Shown here in pieces: positions 1-7,779 of a DNA stretch of 64,000 nt. Origin of the DNA: an uncultured Bacteroides sp. (GTDB lineage: Bacteria; Bacteroidota; Bacteroidia; Bacteroidales; Bacteroidaceae); assembly GCA_900553815.1 (NCBI GenBank), contig USEY01000004.1:29068-93067 (forward strand), given 5' to 3'. Position 1 is the stretch's first letter. Each line of letters starts with the position of its first letter. Made by a program: the position numbers and the translations under genes. Under the pieces are notes generated by a model that saw only the letters and a list, made by a program, of their open reading frames with translations, did no database searches and was not told where the DNA came from.

Positions 1-695
1 ATCGCAACTTCACTCCTTCGTGGACGTTTGTGAAGGAAATAATAAGTGGGGGTACGCCTTCGTTGGCACGTCAGGGGTTGCTTAGCCTGTCTACGATTCT
101 GCTGAATGTGGCTGCCGGTGTCTATGGTGATGCAGCCATTGCAGGCATGTCTATCGTGTCGCGCATAGGCATGTTTATCAATGCGTTCCTTATCGGCTTC
201 GGGCAGGGGTTCCAGCCTTTGTGTGGCTTCAATTATGGTGCGGAGCTGTATGGACGCGTACGCCAGGGCTTTTGGTTTTGCGTCAAGGTGGGGAGTATCT
301 TTCTGCTTGTTTGCTCCGTGTGTGGAATGGGCTATGCCGAGGAGATTGTGTCTCTCTTCCGTAAGGGCGACCCTGATGTCATTGCGGTAGGGGCCGATGC
401 CCTGCGCTGGCAGTTTATCACTTATCCGCTGGGTGCGTGGGTCATTGTGAGCAATATGATGTTGCAGACCATCCGTAAGCCGGTGCGGGCTACCATCCTG
501 TCATCGGGACGGCAAGGGCTGTTCTTTATTCCGTTGATATTTATTCTGCCTCATTTCTTTGGACTTACAGGGGTAGAGATGTGTCAGGCCATGTCAGACT
601 TGCTGACGTTCTTCCTGGCTATACCATTGACCTGCGGTGTGTTGCAGGAGATGAAACACAAGGAAGAGGCTTTGCGTGGTATGTTGGCCCGTTAG
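1..695 (+). CDS. MATE family multidrug/Na+ efflux transporter, C-terminal part (5' truncated by window)
   Basis: The reading frame is already open at base 3, so the gene starts outside the window; the GTG at base 30 is internal. What is visible (about 231 residues) is hydrophobic with several membrane segments and the MATE-type stretch GGTPSLARQG followed by a long helix and an FGQGFQPLCGFNYGA motif typical of the second half of MATE exporters. These are inner-membrane H+ or Na+ antiporters that export drugs or metabolites; the substrate cannot be told from sequence. The tail is charged (EMKHKEEALRG), as in many Bacteroides MATE proteins. It converges on the minus-strand hydrolase gene, with the 40-bp palindrome at 782-821 between them. 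Confidence 0.85.
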   Translation, partial: RNFTPSWTFVKEIISGGTPSLARQGLLSLSTILLNVAAGVYGDAAIAGMSIVSRIGMFINAFLIGFGQGFQPLCGFNYGAELYGRVRQGFWFCVKVGSIFLLVCSVCGMGYAEEIVSLFRKGDPDVIAVGADALRWQFITYPLGAWVIVSNMMLQTIRKPVRATILSSGRQGLFFIPLIFILPHFFGLTGVEMCQAMSDLLTFFLAIPLTCGVLQEMKHKEEALRGMLAR

Positions 696-781
696 TGTGT
701 GCGGAGGTTACGCAGCTTCCTTTTCCTATTGCCAAAGGGGGACTTGGGAGTGCTTGAATATGGACTTTACATGCCTGCAAA

Positions 782-870
782 AACAGATACGGCTGCGTGA
801 GCTCACGCAGCCGTATCTGTTGGTCAACGCAGCCGTATCCGTAAGCCGATGCAGCCGTATGTGTAAATGA
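782..870. repeat. 40-bp perfect palindrome continuing into a 22-bp-period tandem array
   Basis: Bases 782-801 are the exact reverse complement of 802-821, giving a 20-bp perfect stem with no loop. The right arm is also the first of three direct copies of a unit with core GCAGCCGTAT, starting at 805, 827 and 849 (spacing 22 and 22). The array ends about 7 bases from the stop codon of the minus-strand hydrolase (877). It lies between two convergent genes, so a bidirectional terminator is a reasonable inference, but there is no clear T-tract. Confidence 0.85.
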
Positions 871-876
871 TAGCGG

Positions 877-1971
877 TTATTCTATCGTAATGGGGACAAC
901 GGGCTGGCGTTTGACCTTATCGAGTGGAACTGCACGGTACTTTACAGTGGCAAAGTCTATGCTTTTGAGGTCGATGCTGCGGATGGCGCTGTTGTACATG
1001 GTGCGGTAATAGATAATCCGGTTGGCCATGTCGGTGGCCGAGGTCCACTGTGTGGCGCTTGGAATGTCGGCAGGTATCTGGCCGACAGGGAATTCAACGC
1101 CTACGGGTATGTCGAAGTTATTCAGTATCTGGAAGCATTGCAGTACGGTCGATTCAGCATTGGGTTGCTGCGGTGCAGTGCTCTGGTAGAAGGCAGCACG
1201 GACAAAGCGTGAGGGAGGGGTTACGTCGCCCGGTATGCCCAGGAAGCCGCTGCCGGCACCGAATGAGGCAAGGCGTGTCTGACCCAGTTGTTGGGGCGAG
1301 GCTGAGCCGGGGTACAGGTTGACGTAGTTGTTGAGGTTGGTCATTTGCCATTCGAATCCGGGCGAATTGGTCAGTACGCCCAAGTTGTTCTCGTAGAAAC
1401 ATACCTTTCCGTCGACAATTTCAAGCACAATCTGCCGGCCGCTTGTATCAGCAAAACGCCAGTGTACGGTAGAGGCACGCGGGTCGATGGCTACCACATG
1501 AATGGTTTGCAAGGCTTGTTTCACTTCGTCAATAGTGGAAAAGTTGCCCAATATCCAGGAAACCAGTTGCAGGTCGGCAATGCTGGTCGATTTCAGTGCG
1601 GGGTCGTAGGTTTCGTAGCGTCCGTAGTTGGGGAAGTAGAACAGTCCGGCAGAAAGTCCGGCCTCGTTCAGTCCTTCGGCTACAAATTCCTTCTGTTCTA
1701 CGGCCAAGCCTACATATCCATAGCGTGCAGTGAACTCCATGCCGTCTTGTGCCCCTCCCTGCGGAGTATAGGAGCGTTGCTTGTATCCGCGCGGGACAAT
1801 GACGTACTGGCTGTTGAGTTCGCTGCCTCCCCATTCTATAGTGCGTGCCAGGATGCGGGTACTATCCTGGGCTGTCAGGGTGATGCCTGTGCAGGCATCG
1901 GCATTCGATGGTAAGAAGATGGTGGCACTGAGGGCCATCAGCAAGGCTGTGGTTTTCTTCATCTTTTTCAT
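877..1971 (-). CDS. Secreted choloylglycine hydrolase family protein (bile salt hydrolase / linear amide C-N hydrolase)
   Basis: This is a 364-residue Ntn-hydrolase. Residues 1-26 form a signal peptide ending SNADA, and residue 27 is Cys in ACTGITL, so signal-peptidase cleavage would itself expose the catalytic N-terminal cysteine that the family needs. The downstream LARTIEW stretch holds the conserved Arg, and LTNSPGF holds the Asn of the oxyanion region. Known relatives deconjugate bile salts or cleave penicillin V; Bacteroides thetaiotaomicron BT2086 is a characterised bile salt hydrolase of this type. Action is expected in the periplasm. Start may be 1971 or the second Met at 1962. A Bacteroides -7 element lies at 2080-2087, separating it from the cobalamin operon behind it. 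Substrate (bile salt versus acyl-amide) is inferred only. Confidence 0.85.
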   Translation of the reverse strand: MKKMKKTTALLMALSATIFLPSNADACTGITLTAQDSTRILARTIEWGGSELNSQYVIVPRGYKQRSYTPQGGAQDGMEFTARYGYVGLAVEQKEFVAEGLNEAGLSAGLFYFPNYGRYETYDPALKSTSIADLQLVSWILGNFSTIDEVKQALQTIHVVAIDPRASTVHWRFADTSGRQIVLEIVDGKVCFYENNLGVLTNSPGFEWQMTNLNNYVNLYPGSASPQQLGQTRLASFGAGSGFLGIPGDVTPPSRFVRAAFYQSTAPQQPNAESTVLQCFQILNNFDIPVGVEFPVGQIPADIPSATQWTSATDMANRIIYYRTMYNSAIRSIDLKSIDFATVKYRAVPLDKVKRQPVVPITIE

Positions 1972-2079
1972 ATAATCTTTTTTAGGTAGTTATACATAGT
2001 TTTTTCTCAGGCAGGGGAATTATGGAATGAATCCGAATGCCTTTGCTCAATATAACAACGCAGCCTGCTTGTATGTTTA

Positions 2080-2087
2080 CAAAAGTA
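2080..2087 (-). promoter_or_regulatory. Bacteroides -7 promoter element for the hydrolase gene
   Basis: On the minus strand this reads TACTTTTG, matching TAnnTTTG. No good -33 TTTG sits 19 bp upstream, so the call rests on the -7 element and its position about 108 bp before the start codon at 1971. Confidence 0.45.
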
Positions 2088-2134
2088 GCCATGAATTTTA
2101 TGACTGCTGAAATAAAAATGGCTTGTTCGCCTTT

Positions 2135-2797
2135 TTACAGGAAACGATAGGCCAATGTAAAGAAGGCTGAAAAGTTCTTTGGGCAGTAAGGACGGGCTGT
2201 TTGCAACATAATCAGCTGTTCCAGCTGTTTGTTTACTTGCATACATCCCATTTGGGCTTCCGCACTTAAGATGAAACGGTGGTATTCAAGTCCCACAGTG
2301 AAGGCTGCTCCTACGTCGAAACGACGGTAGCCCATATTGCCGTCTATTATGTTGCCGAAAGTATTAGCCTTGAAAGGAGAGGATGAAGAGCTGCTTTCGC
2401 TTATGGTGCTGCCTGTCGTTGTTCCGCCGAGGCCAATGGATATGTATGGACCGATACCAATGAAGCCGTGGATGTCCTTCTGTAAGGGGAAACTGAGGGT
2501 GGGCATGAGTGACAGTTCCAGATAGATGGCATGTATGTCGGCTTGTCCTAATCCGTCTATCTGGTCGTTGCCTCCTTTCTGTACCACATCCAGGCCTGAA
2601 CGAATGGACCACCAGCTGTTAAAATTGTACTCGGCACCTATGCCAGCCTTCCAGGCAATATTGGTATCGCTTGATGCCTGCTTGCCCCAGAAGTGGGAAG
2701 TGCCTATACCTGCTTTGACTGTGAAGTGAAAGGGGCTCTGTGCACTGGCAGCCAGTGATGAAAAGAGTATGGTAAATATCAGAAATGTCTTTTTCAT
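2135..2797 (-). CDS. Small outer-membrane beta-barrel protein (PorT-like fold) at the end of the cobalamin operon
   Basis: A 220-residue protein with a signal peptide (residues 1-19, ending ASAQ) followed by alternating amphipathic strands (FHFTVKAGIG, WWSIRSGLDVV, RRFDVGAAFTVGLEYHRF) and a C-terminal strand ending in aromatic residues (FTLAYRFL), as in outer-membrane barrels of the PorT/OMP_b-brl class. It starts 12 bases after the stop of the CbiJ-CbiD gene, so it is almost certainly co-transcribed with cobalamin synthesis. A link to corrinoid or cobalt passage is only suggested by position; it has no TonB plug domain. A short Ser-rich insert (SESSSSSSP) sits near residue 136. Confidence 0.75.
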   Translation of the reverse strand: MKKTFLIFTILFSSLAASAQSPFHFTVKAGIGTSHFWGKQASSDTNIAWKAGIGAEYNFNSWWSIRSGLDVVQKGGNDQIDGLGQADIHAIYLELSLMPTLSFPLQKDIHGFIGIGPYISIGLGGTTTGSTISESSSSSSPFKANTFGNIIDGNMGYRRFDVGAAFTVGLEYHRFILSAEAQMGCMQVNKQLEQLIMLQTARPYCPKNFSAFFTLAYRFL

Positions 2798-2809
2798 TGC
2801 TTTTCTCTG

Positions 2810-4687
2810 TTATTGAAGGGAATATGTATTTATATCTTCAGTGATGTTACCCTGTTCGTCAATGAGCAGGATGGTCAGTTGTCCGTTGGGCAGTAGTGGG
2901 TCGCAGTGGCGGTGGCAATAATGCAATATCCGGTTGCAGAAGGGTTGTATATCGCAGGCTGGAAGATTGCTCCACAGTTCGCGTGCCAGTGTTGTTTGTT
3001 CTATTACTTCTGTGGCAAGGGAACTGCATCCGGCTTCTTGGGCTACTTGGGTCAGGAAGGTTTTGTTCATGACCACTTGTTTGCTGTGGGTATTCAAATG
3101 CCCTTCGGCCAGCTTTACGGCCTTGCCCAGCATCAGGCCCAGTGTTATTCTCTCCAGTTTGAGCTCGGCAGCCATCTTCAGTGTATCGCCAATGAAGTTG
3201 CCATAGTGCACGAAGGCCTGCAGAGGCAGGTCGGGATATCGATTTCGCAGGAAACGTTCGCTACGGGCACCCGAGTTGATGACTACCCGTTCACTGCCTG
3301 TTGCTTTGGCTACTTCCAGCGCCTTGCGTATGCTGGCTATAAAGGCATCGGTAGAGAATGGGCGCACGATGCCTGACGTGCCGATGATGGATATGCCCCC
3401 CACAACGCCAATGCGGGGATTGAAAGTCTGTGCGGCCAACTTTTCACCGTCGGGCACGCTGATGCTGATGCGATAACCAACGGCGTTGTGCATTGTGCTA
3501 TGCCGACGAAGTATTTCATGCAGATTGTGGATAATCATTTGTCGGGGGCCGTTGTTGATGGCAGCCTGCCCAACTGCTAATCCAAGACCGGGCAGGCTGA
3601 CCCGTCCTACGCCTTTACCACCTTCAATCAGGAAAAGTTCATCATTGTCAGATAACGGGTAAGGAACAACGGTGGTGCAGATGTCATGCCCGTGGGTGAC
3701 ATCGGCATCGTCGCCTCCGTCCTTGGTTACGGTGGCGGTATAGCCTTGTCCCTCGGTATTGGCAGGGCGTATGCTTTTTATGGCTATACGGACACTCTCA
3801 CCATTGGGCAAGAGGACAGGAACGTCAGGGCGGTTATAGCCGCCGCAAAGCAGAGCGCGCAGGGCGGCGCAGGCGCCAGCTGTAGCACACGTTCCGGTGG
3901 TGATGCCTGTTCGCAGGTCGAAGAAGCCGGGTAACAGGGATTCTGTTTCACGCCGCAATCCGTGCGGGCCGTTCACTGTTATAAAGTCATCTGGCAGAGG
4001 AGGGCGGCGTATTACTAGGAGTGGTATACCCCGGCTTGCTGTTGCGGCTGATTTCTGTTCGAATCCGCCACTTATTCCACTTTCTTTGGTCAGCACGAGG
4101 TCGGGATGGAATTTGTCGAGTAATCCGCTTACCTGTCCGGCATCTTCCTCATGGTTAAGGTCATAATAGCACAGATAATCTTCGGGAAAACCTTCCTTCT
4201 GTGCAATAGCTTGTGATGAAGGGCGGTGCAAGATGCGGAAGTAGCATTCGCATTTGCCTTGCCACAGCGGCCTTAGTTTGCCGATGGTTTGTACACCGGT
4301 CAGGGCCAATATGCGGTGGTAATTAGAGGTAGATATTAAACGGGCGGCATCATCATAGTCATTGGCAAAGAGGGTTTGGGCATCGTAATCAGGATAGATA
4401 CGCTCGTAGCGGATAACGGGTATCTGCATACATTGGGATACATGATGAATGGTGGTATGAAGGAGGGTAGCAAAGGGGTGGGCTGCGTCAATCAGCAGTC
4501 TGATGTCTTTGCTACGGCAGAAATCTTCCATTTGACTGGCATTCATGCTTCCGCAGAGTCTGATGCCATGATGCAAGGTCACTTCCTGTTCGTCACCGCG
4601 AGTGGAATAATAGAAAGTCTTTCCAGCCTCTTCAAGCACAGTGGCAGCCAAGCGTCCTTCGGTAGTTCCTCCAAATATCAAAACCAT
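2810..4687 (-). CDS. cbiJ-cbiD: Bifunctional cobalt-precorrin-6A reductase (CbiJ/CobK) - cobalt-precorrin-5B C1-methyltransferase (CbiD)
   Basis: A 625-residue fusion. Residues 1 to about 235 are a CbiJ/CobK reductase, opening with MVLIFGGTTEGR and containing LTGVQTIGKL and LVLTKESG. From about residue 258 follows CbiD, with the signature RTGITTGTCATAGACAA and the GTSGIVRPFS stretch. CbiD methylates C1 (forming cobalt-precorrin-6A) and CbiJ reduces the product, so the fusion joins two consecutive steps of the anaerobic cobalamin route. Cytoplasmic. It lies 34 bases after the CbiG-CbiF gene and 12 bases before the outer-membrane protein gene. The order of domains (reductase first) is the reverse of reaction order. 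Confidence 0.9.
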   Translation of the reverse strand: MVLIFGGTTEGRLAATVLEEAGKTFYYSTRGDEQEVTLHHGIRLCGSMNASQMEDFCRSKDIRLLIDAAHPFATLLHTTIHHVSQCMQIPVIRYERIYPDYDAQTLFANDYDDAARLISTSNYHRILALTGVQTIGKLRPLWQGKCECYFRILHRPSSQAIAQKEGFPEDYLCYYDLNHEEDAGQVSGLLDKFHPDLVLTKESGISGGFEQKSAATASRGIPLLVIRRPPLPDDFITVNGPHGLRRETESLLPGFFDLRTGITTGTCATAGACAALRALLCGGYNRPDVPVLLPNGESVRIAIKSIRPANTEGQGYTATVTKDGGDDADVTHGHDICTTVVPYPLSDNDELFLIEGGKGVGRVSLPGLGLAVGQAAINNGPRQMIIHNLHEILRRHSTMHNAVGYRISISVPDGEKLAAQTFNPRIGVVGGISIIGTSGIVRPFSTDAFIASIRKALEVAKATGSERVVINSGARSERFLRNRYPDLPLQAFVHYGNFIGDTLKMAAELKLERITLGLMLGKAVKLAEGHLNTHSKQVVMNKTFLTQVAQEAGCSSLATEVIEQTTLARELWSNLPACDIQPFCNRILHYCHRHCDPLLPNGQLTILLIDEQGNITEDINTYSLQ

Positions 4688-4721
4688 ATCCGTAATATCT
4701 TGTTTGTGTGTATTTTAGAAA

Positions 4722-6542
4722 CTATTTCCTAAACAAATGCTTGAATTCGTCCGCATACAATCTGGATAATCCCTGTCGGTTGCCTATGGCTTCTCCTACA
4801 ACAATCAGAGTCGTCAATGTAAGGTGGTTGTCCTTGACAATAGCGGCAAGATCCTTTAGTTCTCCTCTGAAAATGCGTTGGTCTTTCCATGTCAGTTTGT
4901 AGCATACGGCTACAGGTGTATGAGGTGGATATTCTTTCAGAAGTTCTTGTTGCACCTCCTCGGCAATGCCTGCGCTCAGGAAGATGCACATGGTGCTTTG
5001 AGAGCGGGCCAGCAGATGAAGCTGTTCGCGTTCGGGCATGGGGGTACGTCCCTCGCCACGGGTCAGGATAATGGTTTGCACACGTTCAGGGATAGTGAAC
5101 TGTGATTGCAACTCGGCTGCTGCTGCCAGGAATGATGAGATGCCTGGGGTTATGTGATAGCGCATGCCATAATGGTCGAACCAATTCATCTGTTCTTGGA
5201 TGGCACCGTAGATACACGGATCTCCGGTATGTAGGCGGACTACCAGTTTTCCACGGTCGTAGAAGTCCTTCATCAGGGCTATCTGTTCTTCCAGGTTCAT
5301 GGAGGCTGAACTGCGTACGGTGGCTCCCGGCTTGGCACAGAGGGTTAGTTCGCGTGGAACCAAGCTGCCTGCATAGAGGATGAGGTCGGCTTTTTCCAAC
5401 ATGTGGCGGCCACGCAAAGAGATGAGCTCAGGGTCGCCAGGACCGGCTCCTACGATTTCAATGTGACCACCGAGGGCATGGGCGGCATCCACTGCAATGG
5501 CTAACGTATAGTTGCTTCCCTTCACTTTGGGCAGTATAAGTGGCCCACCCCCGGAAGAGAGAATAGCGGCTGCTTCACTTACGCTGCCGGTTCCGGTATG
5601 TTTCCTTACAGTGTCGCTGGGCGAAGGTACGTTGATGGTGTCCAGTTCTGCTGCTGTATAGAAATGAACGTGGTAGTGTTCTGCGAGGCGGTGCAGTACA
5701 GGTTCTTCGCGTTTCAGGTCGATGCTGGCAATAGAAGCAATAGCCTGGGGTAGCAAATGGGCCTTCTCCAGTTCTTGATAGAGATGGCCGGTTACTTCGT
5801 CTGTGGGCGAGGCTTGATGGGCGAGGCCGATGCCTATGTGGAGCACTTGCGGTATGTAATAGAGCACAGCCGTCTGTGGGCTGACAAGGTGGCTATAGTC
5901 GCGATAGCCTACAGCGATGAGCAGTCGGCAGTCGGCAGGTATGTCTTCAACCTTCTTGTATGCCTTTACATGCGGTGGCAGGCTGCGTTCCAGGTAGTCT
6001 GTGCCGCGGTCGCGAATGTCGAACAGCAGGGCGGTAGGTTCGCCGTTGACGAAGCGGGCAATCACTTCGTTCATCGTGGTGCCTGTGCCGGGCTGACATG
6101 CCCATCCATATTGCTTGCCCAACGTATCGAGTGCCCAAAGTCCGTTGCGGTCGCTTTGGGTGGTGATGACAGCTTCTGCGCCCAATATGGCGGCTACCAT
6201 GCGGGTCAATTCGTTGGCGCCACCTACATGGCCGGACAGTACTGATATGGCAAAGTGTCCCGTGCTGTCTACGCATACTACGGCCGGGTCGGTATGCTTG
6301 TCGTGCAGGTAGGGAGCAATGGTACGTACACAGATACCTATGGCACCGATGAATATCCATGCTTCGCACTGGTTGAAGTGTTCGCCCAGATAGGCCTCGT
6401 AGGAATCGGTGTGCAGGCAACCGGATGCCTGAGTGGTAGTAAGGATGAAGCTGCCTGGCAGTTCCTGCTGCAAGGTTTGTGCCAAGGACAGGCTGCTTTC
6501 AGAGATAAGCAGCAATCCGATGTTATTCTGTTGTTCTTTCAT
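4722..6542 (-). CDS. cbiG-cbiF: Bifunctional cobalt-precorrin-5A hydrolase (CbiG) - cobalt-precorrin-4 C11-methyltransferase (CbiF/CobM)
   Basis: A 606-residue fusion. The N-terminal half is CbiG: FIGAIGICVR near residue 65 and the SGHVGGANEL motif near 103-112 are diagnostic, with the C-terminal CbiG domain at about 234-340. CbiF/CobM begins near residue 359 (IEIVGAGPGDPELISLRG) and has LHTGDPCIYGA and a PGISSFLAAAAE stretch of the SAM-dependent tetrapyrrole methylase fold. The methylase makes the substrate of the hydrolase, so the fusion couples consecutive steps. The usual Cys-containing GIGC motif of the CbiG C-terminal domain reads GIGLAHQAS here. Its start overlaps the stop of the CbiE-CbiT gene by ATGA. 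Confidence 0.92.
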   Translation of the reverse strand: MKEQQNNIGLLLISESSLSLAQTLQQELPGSFILTTTQASGCLHTDSYEAYLGEHFNQCEAWIFIGAIGICVRTIAPYLHDKHTDPAVVCVDSTGHFAISVLSGHVGGANELTRMVAAILGAEAVITTQSDRNGLWALDTLGKQYGWACQPGTGTTMNEVIARFVNGEPTALLFDIRDRGTDYLERSLPPHVKAYKKVEDIPADCRLLIAVGYRDYSHLVSPQTAVLYYIPQVLHIGIGLAHQASPTDEVTGHLYQELEKAHLLPQAIASIASIDLKREEPVLHRLAEHYHVHFYTAAELDTINVPSPSDTVRKHTGTGSVSEAAAILSSGGGPLILPKVKGSNYTLAIAVDAAHALGGHIEIVGAGPGDPELISLRGRHMLEKADLILYAGSLVPRELTLCAKPGATVRSSASMNLEEQIALMKDFYDRGKLVVRLHTGDPCIYGAIQEQMNWFDHYGMRYHITPGISSFLAAAAELQSQFTIPERVQTIILTRGEGRTPMPEREQLHLLARSQSTMCIFLSAGIAEEVQQELLKEYPPHTPVAVCYKLTWKDQRIFRGELKDLAAIVKDNHLTLTTLIVVGEAIGNRQGLSRLYADEFKHLFRK

Positions 6543-7747
6543 ATCGTAGCTTTCATTATGTCAATTGGGTTGTAATCGTTGATGCAAACGTGCATGGAGG
6601 GTTGCAGTGTGAAACCATGCAGGCATGCTCCTTCCTCAAACAGCTTACGGCTGTGTTCGCTGACAGCGTTCAGCACTACACATCCACCTGGTAACATCCA
6701 TTCCTTCAGTCTTCCCATCATTTCTACCAGCCTGCCACCATGTCCGCCAATGAATACGGCATCGGGGCGGGGAAGAGACTCCAAGTCTGTAGTCAGGAAG
6801 TTGCCAATAAGCGCCCTGATGCCCGGCGCCCCCAACTGACGGGCATTCTGTTGCATCAATGCCTCGCCTTCGGGCCTTATCTCAAAGGAGGTCACTGTCA
6901 GGTGGGGGAAGCGGATACGAGCCTCGATGGACACCGAACCCGTGCAGAAGCCAATGTCCCAGAAGGAGTGGCGGCGCTCCAGCTCCAAGGCCTGCAAGGT
7001 AAGCAGCCTGAGTGGTGCCTTGGTTATCATGCCGGTTCTCCCGTTGAGGGGGCGGAAGGCCTCGTCGGGAATGCCGAAGGGGCGCACTGACGCCGCCAGT
7101 TGTTGCCGGTCGGCTACCAGCAGGAGGTTGTTGGGGTGCTCGAACTTGCGTTGCGAGGCCTCCTCGGGTGTCAGCCGGCTGATGCGTTCACGTTGCGGGT
7201 TGCCCAGGTGTTCGCCTATATATAAAGTATAGTAGGTGTAGCCATAGTCCATCATGCGTCGGGCTATGGCGTCGGGGGTATGTTCGCGGTCGGTCAGCAC
7301 ACCGATTTTAGGTGCCCGTTCTATCAAGGCGCGGTCGAACTCCTGCCAAGGGCGTCCGGTCAGCGACACGGTGCGCATGTCGTCGTAGGGCATCACCAGC
7401 CGGTGGGCCAGCGTTTGCAGCGAGTTGAACGAGGGGTAGAGACGGATGTCGGCCTCGGGCAGCTTGCGCTTCAAGGTATTGGCAAAGCCGAAGAAGAGCG
7501 GGTCGCCGGAGGCAAACACGATGATCGTGTGCCGCTCGTCGAGTTCGAGGTATTGGCGGAACACGTTGTCGAGGGGGACGCTGACCGGTATCCAGCGGGC
7601 ATCGGCAGGCAGCAGCGGGGCCACTATGCTGTGGTGACGCTCGCCGCCTGAGAAGATGCGTCCCTGGCGGATAATCTGCTGCACTTCGGGCGGGAAGTAG
7701 GGCATAGGGGCGTCGCTGATGCCGATGATGATGAAATGGGGGGACAT
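6539..7747 (-). CDS. cobL: Bifunctional cobalt-precorrin-7 C5-methyltransferase / C15-methyltransferase-decarboxylase (CbiE-CbiT, CobL type)
   Basis: Start chosen at 7747 (MSPHFIIIGI), because the longer open frame reaching 8005 overlaps the preceding gene and its N-terminal extension is Arg/His-rich shadow sequence. The 402-residue product has a CbiE tetrapyrrole methylase domain (1 to about 212, with FASGDPLFFGFA) and a CbiT Rossmann methyltransferase (about 228-402, with WDIGFCTGSVSIEA as SAM motif I; the usual Gly-rich loop is GFCTG). It performs the last two methylations and the decarboxylation that precede the C11 methyl shift. It follows the CobJ-CbiC gene by 32 bases and overlaps the next gene by 4 bases. 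Confidence 0.92.
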   Translation of the reverse strand: MSPHFIIIGISDAPMPYFPPEVQQIIRQGRIFSGGERHHSIVAPLLPADARWIPVSVPLDNVFRQYLELDERHTIIVFASGDPLFFGFANTLKRKLPEADIRLYPSFNSLQTLAHRLVMPYDDMRTVSLTGRPWQEFDRALIERAPKIGVLTDREHTPDAIARRMMDYGYTYYTLYIGEHLGNPQRERISRLTPEEASQRKFEHPNNLLLVADRQQLAASVRPFGIPDEAFRPLNGRTGMITKAPLRLLTLQALELERRHSFWDIGFCTGSVSIEARIRFPHLTVTSFEIRPEGEALMQQNARQLGAPGIRALIGNFLTTDLESLPRPDAVFIGGHGGRLVEMMGRLKEWMLPGGCVVLNAVSEHSRKLFEEGACLHGFTLQPSMHVCINDYNPIDIMKATI

Positions 7748-7779
7748 GATGGGTAATATGATAATGTGGGGAATTGGGG

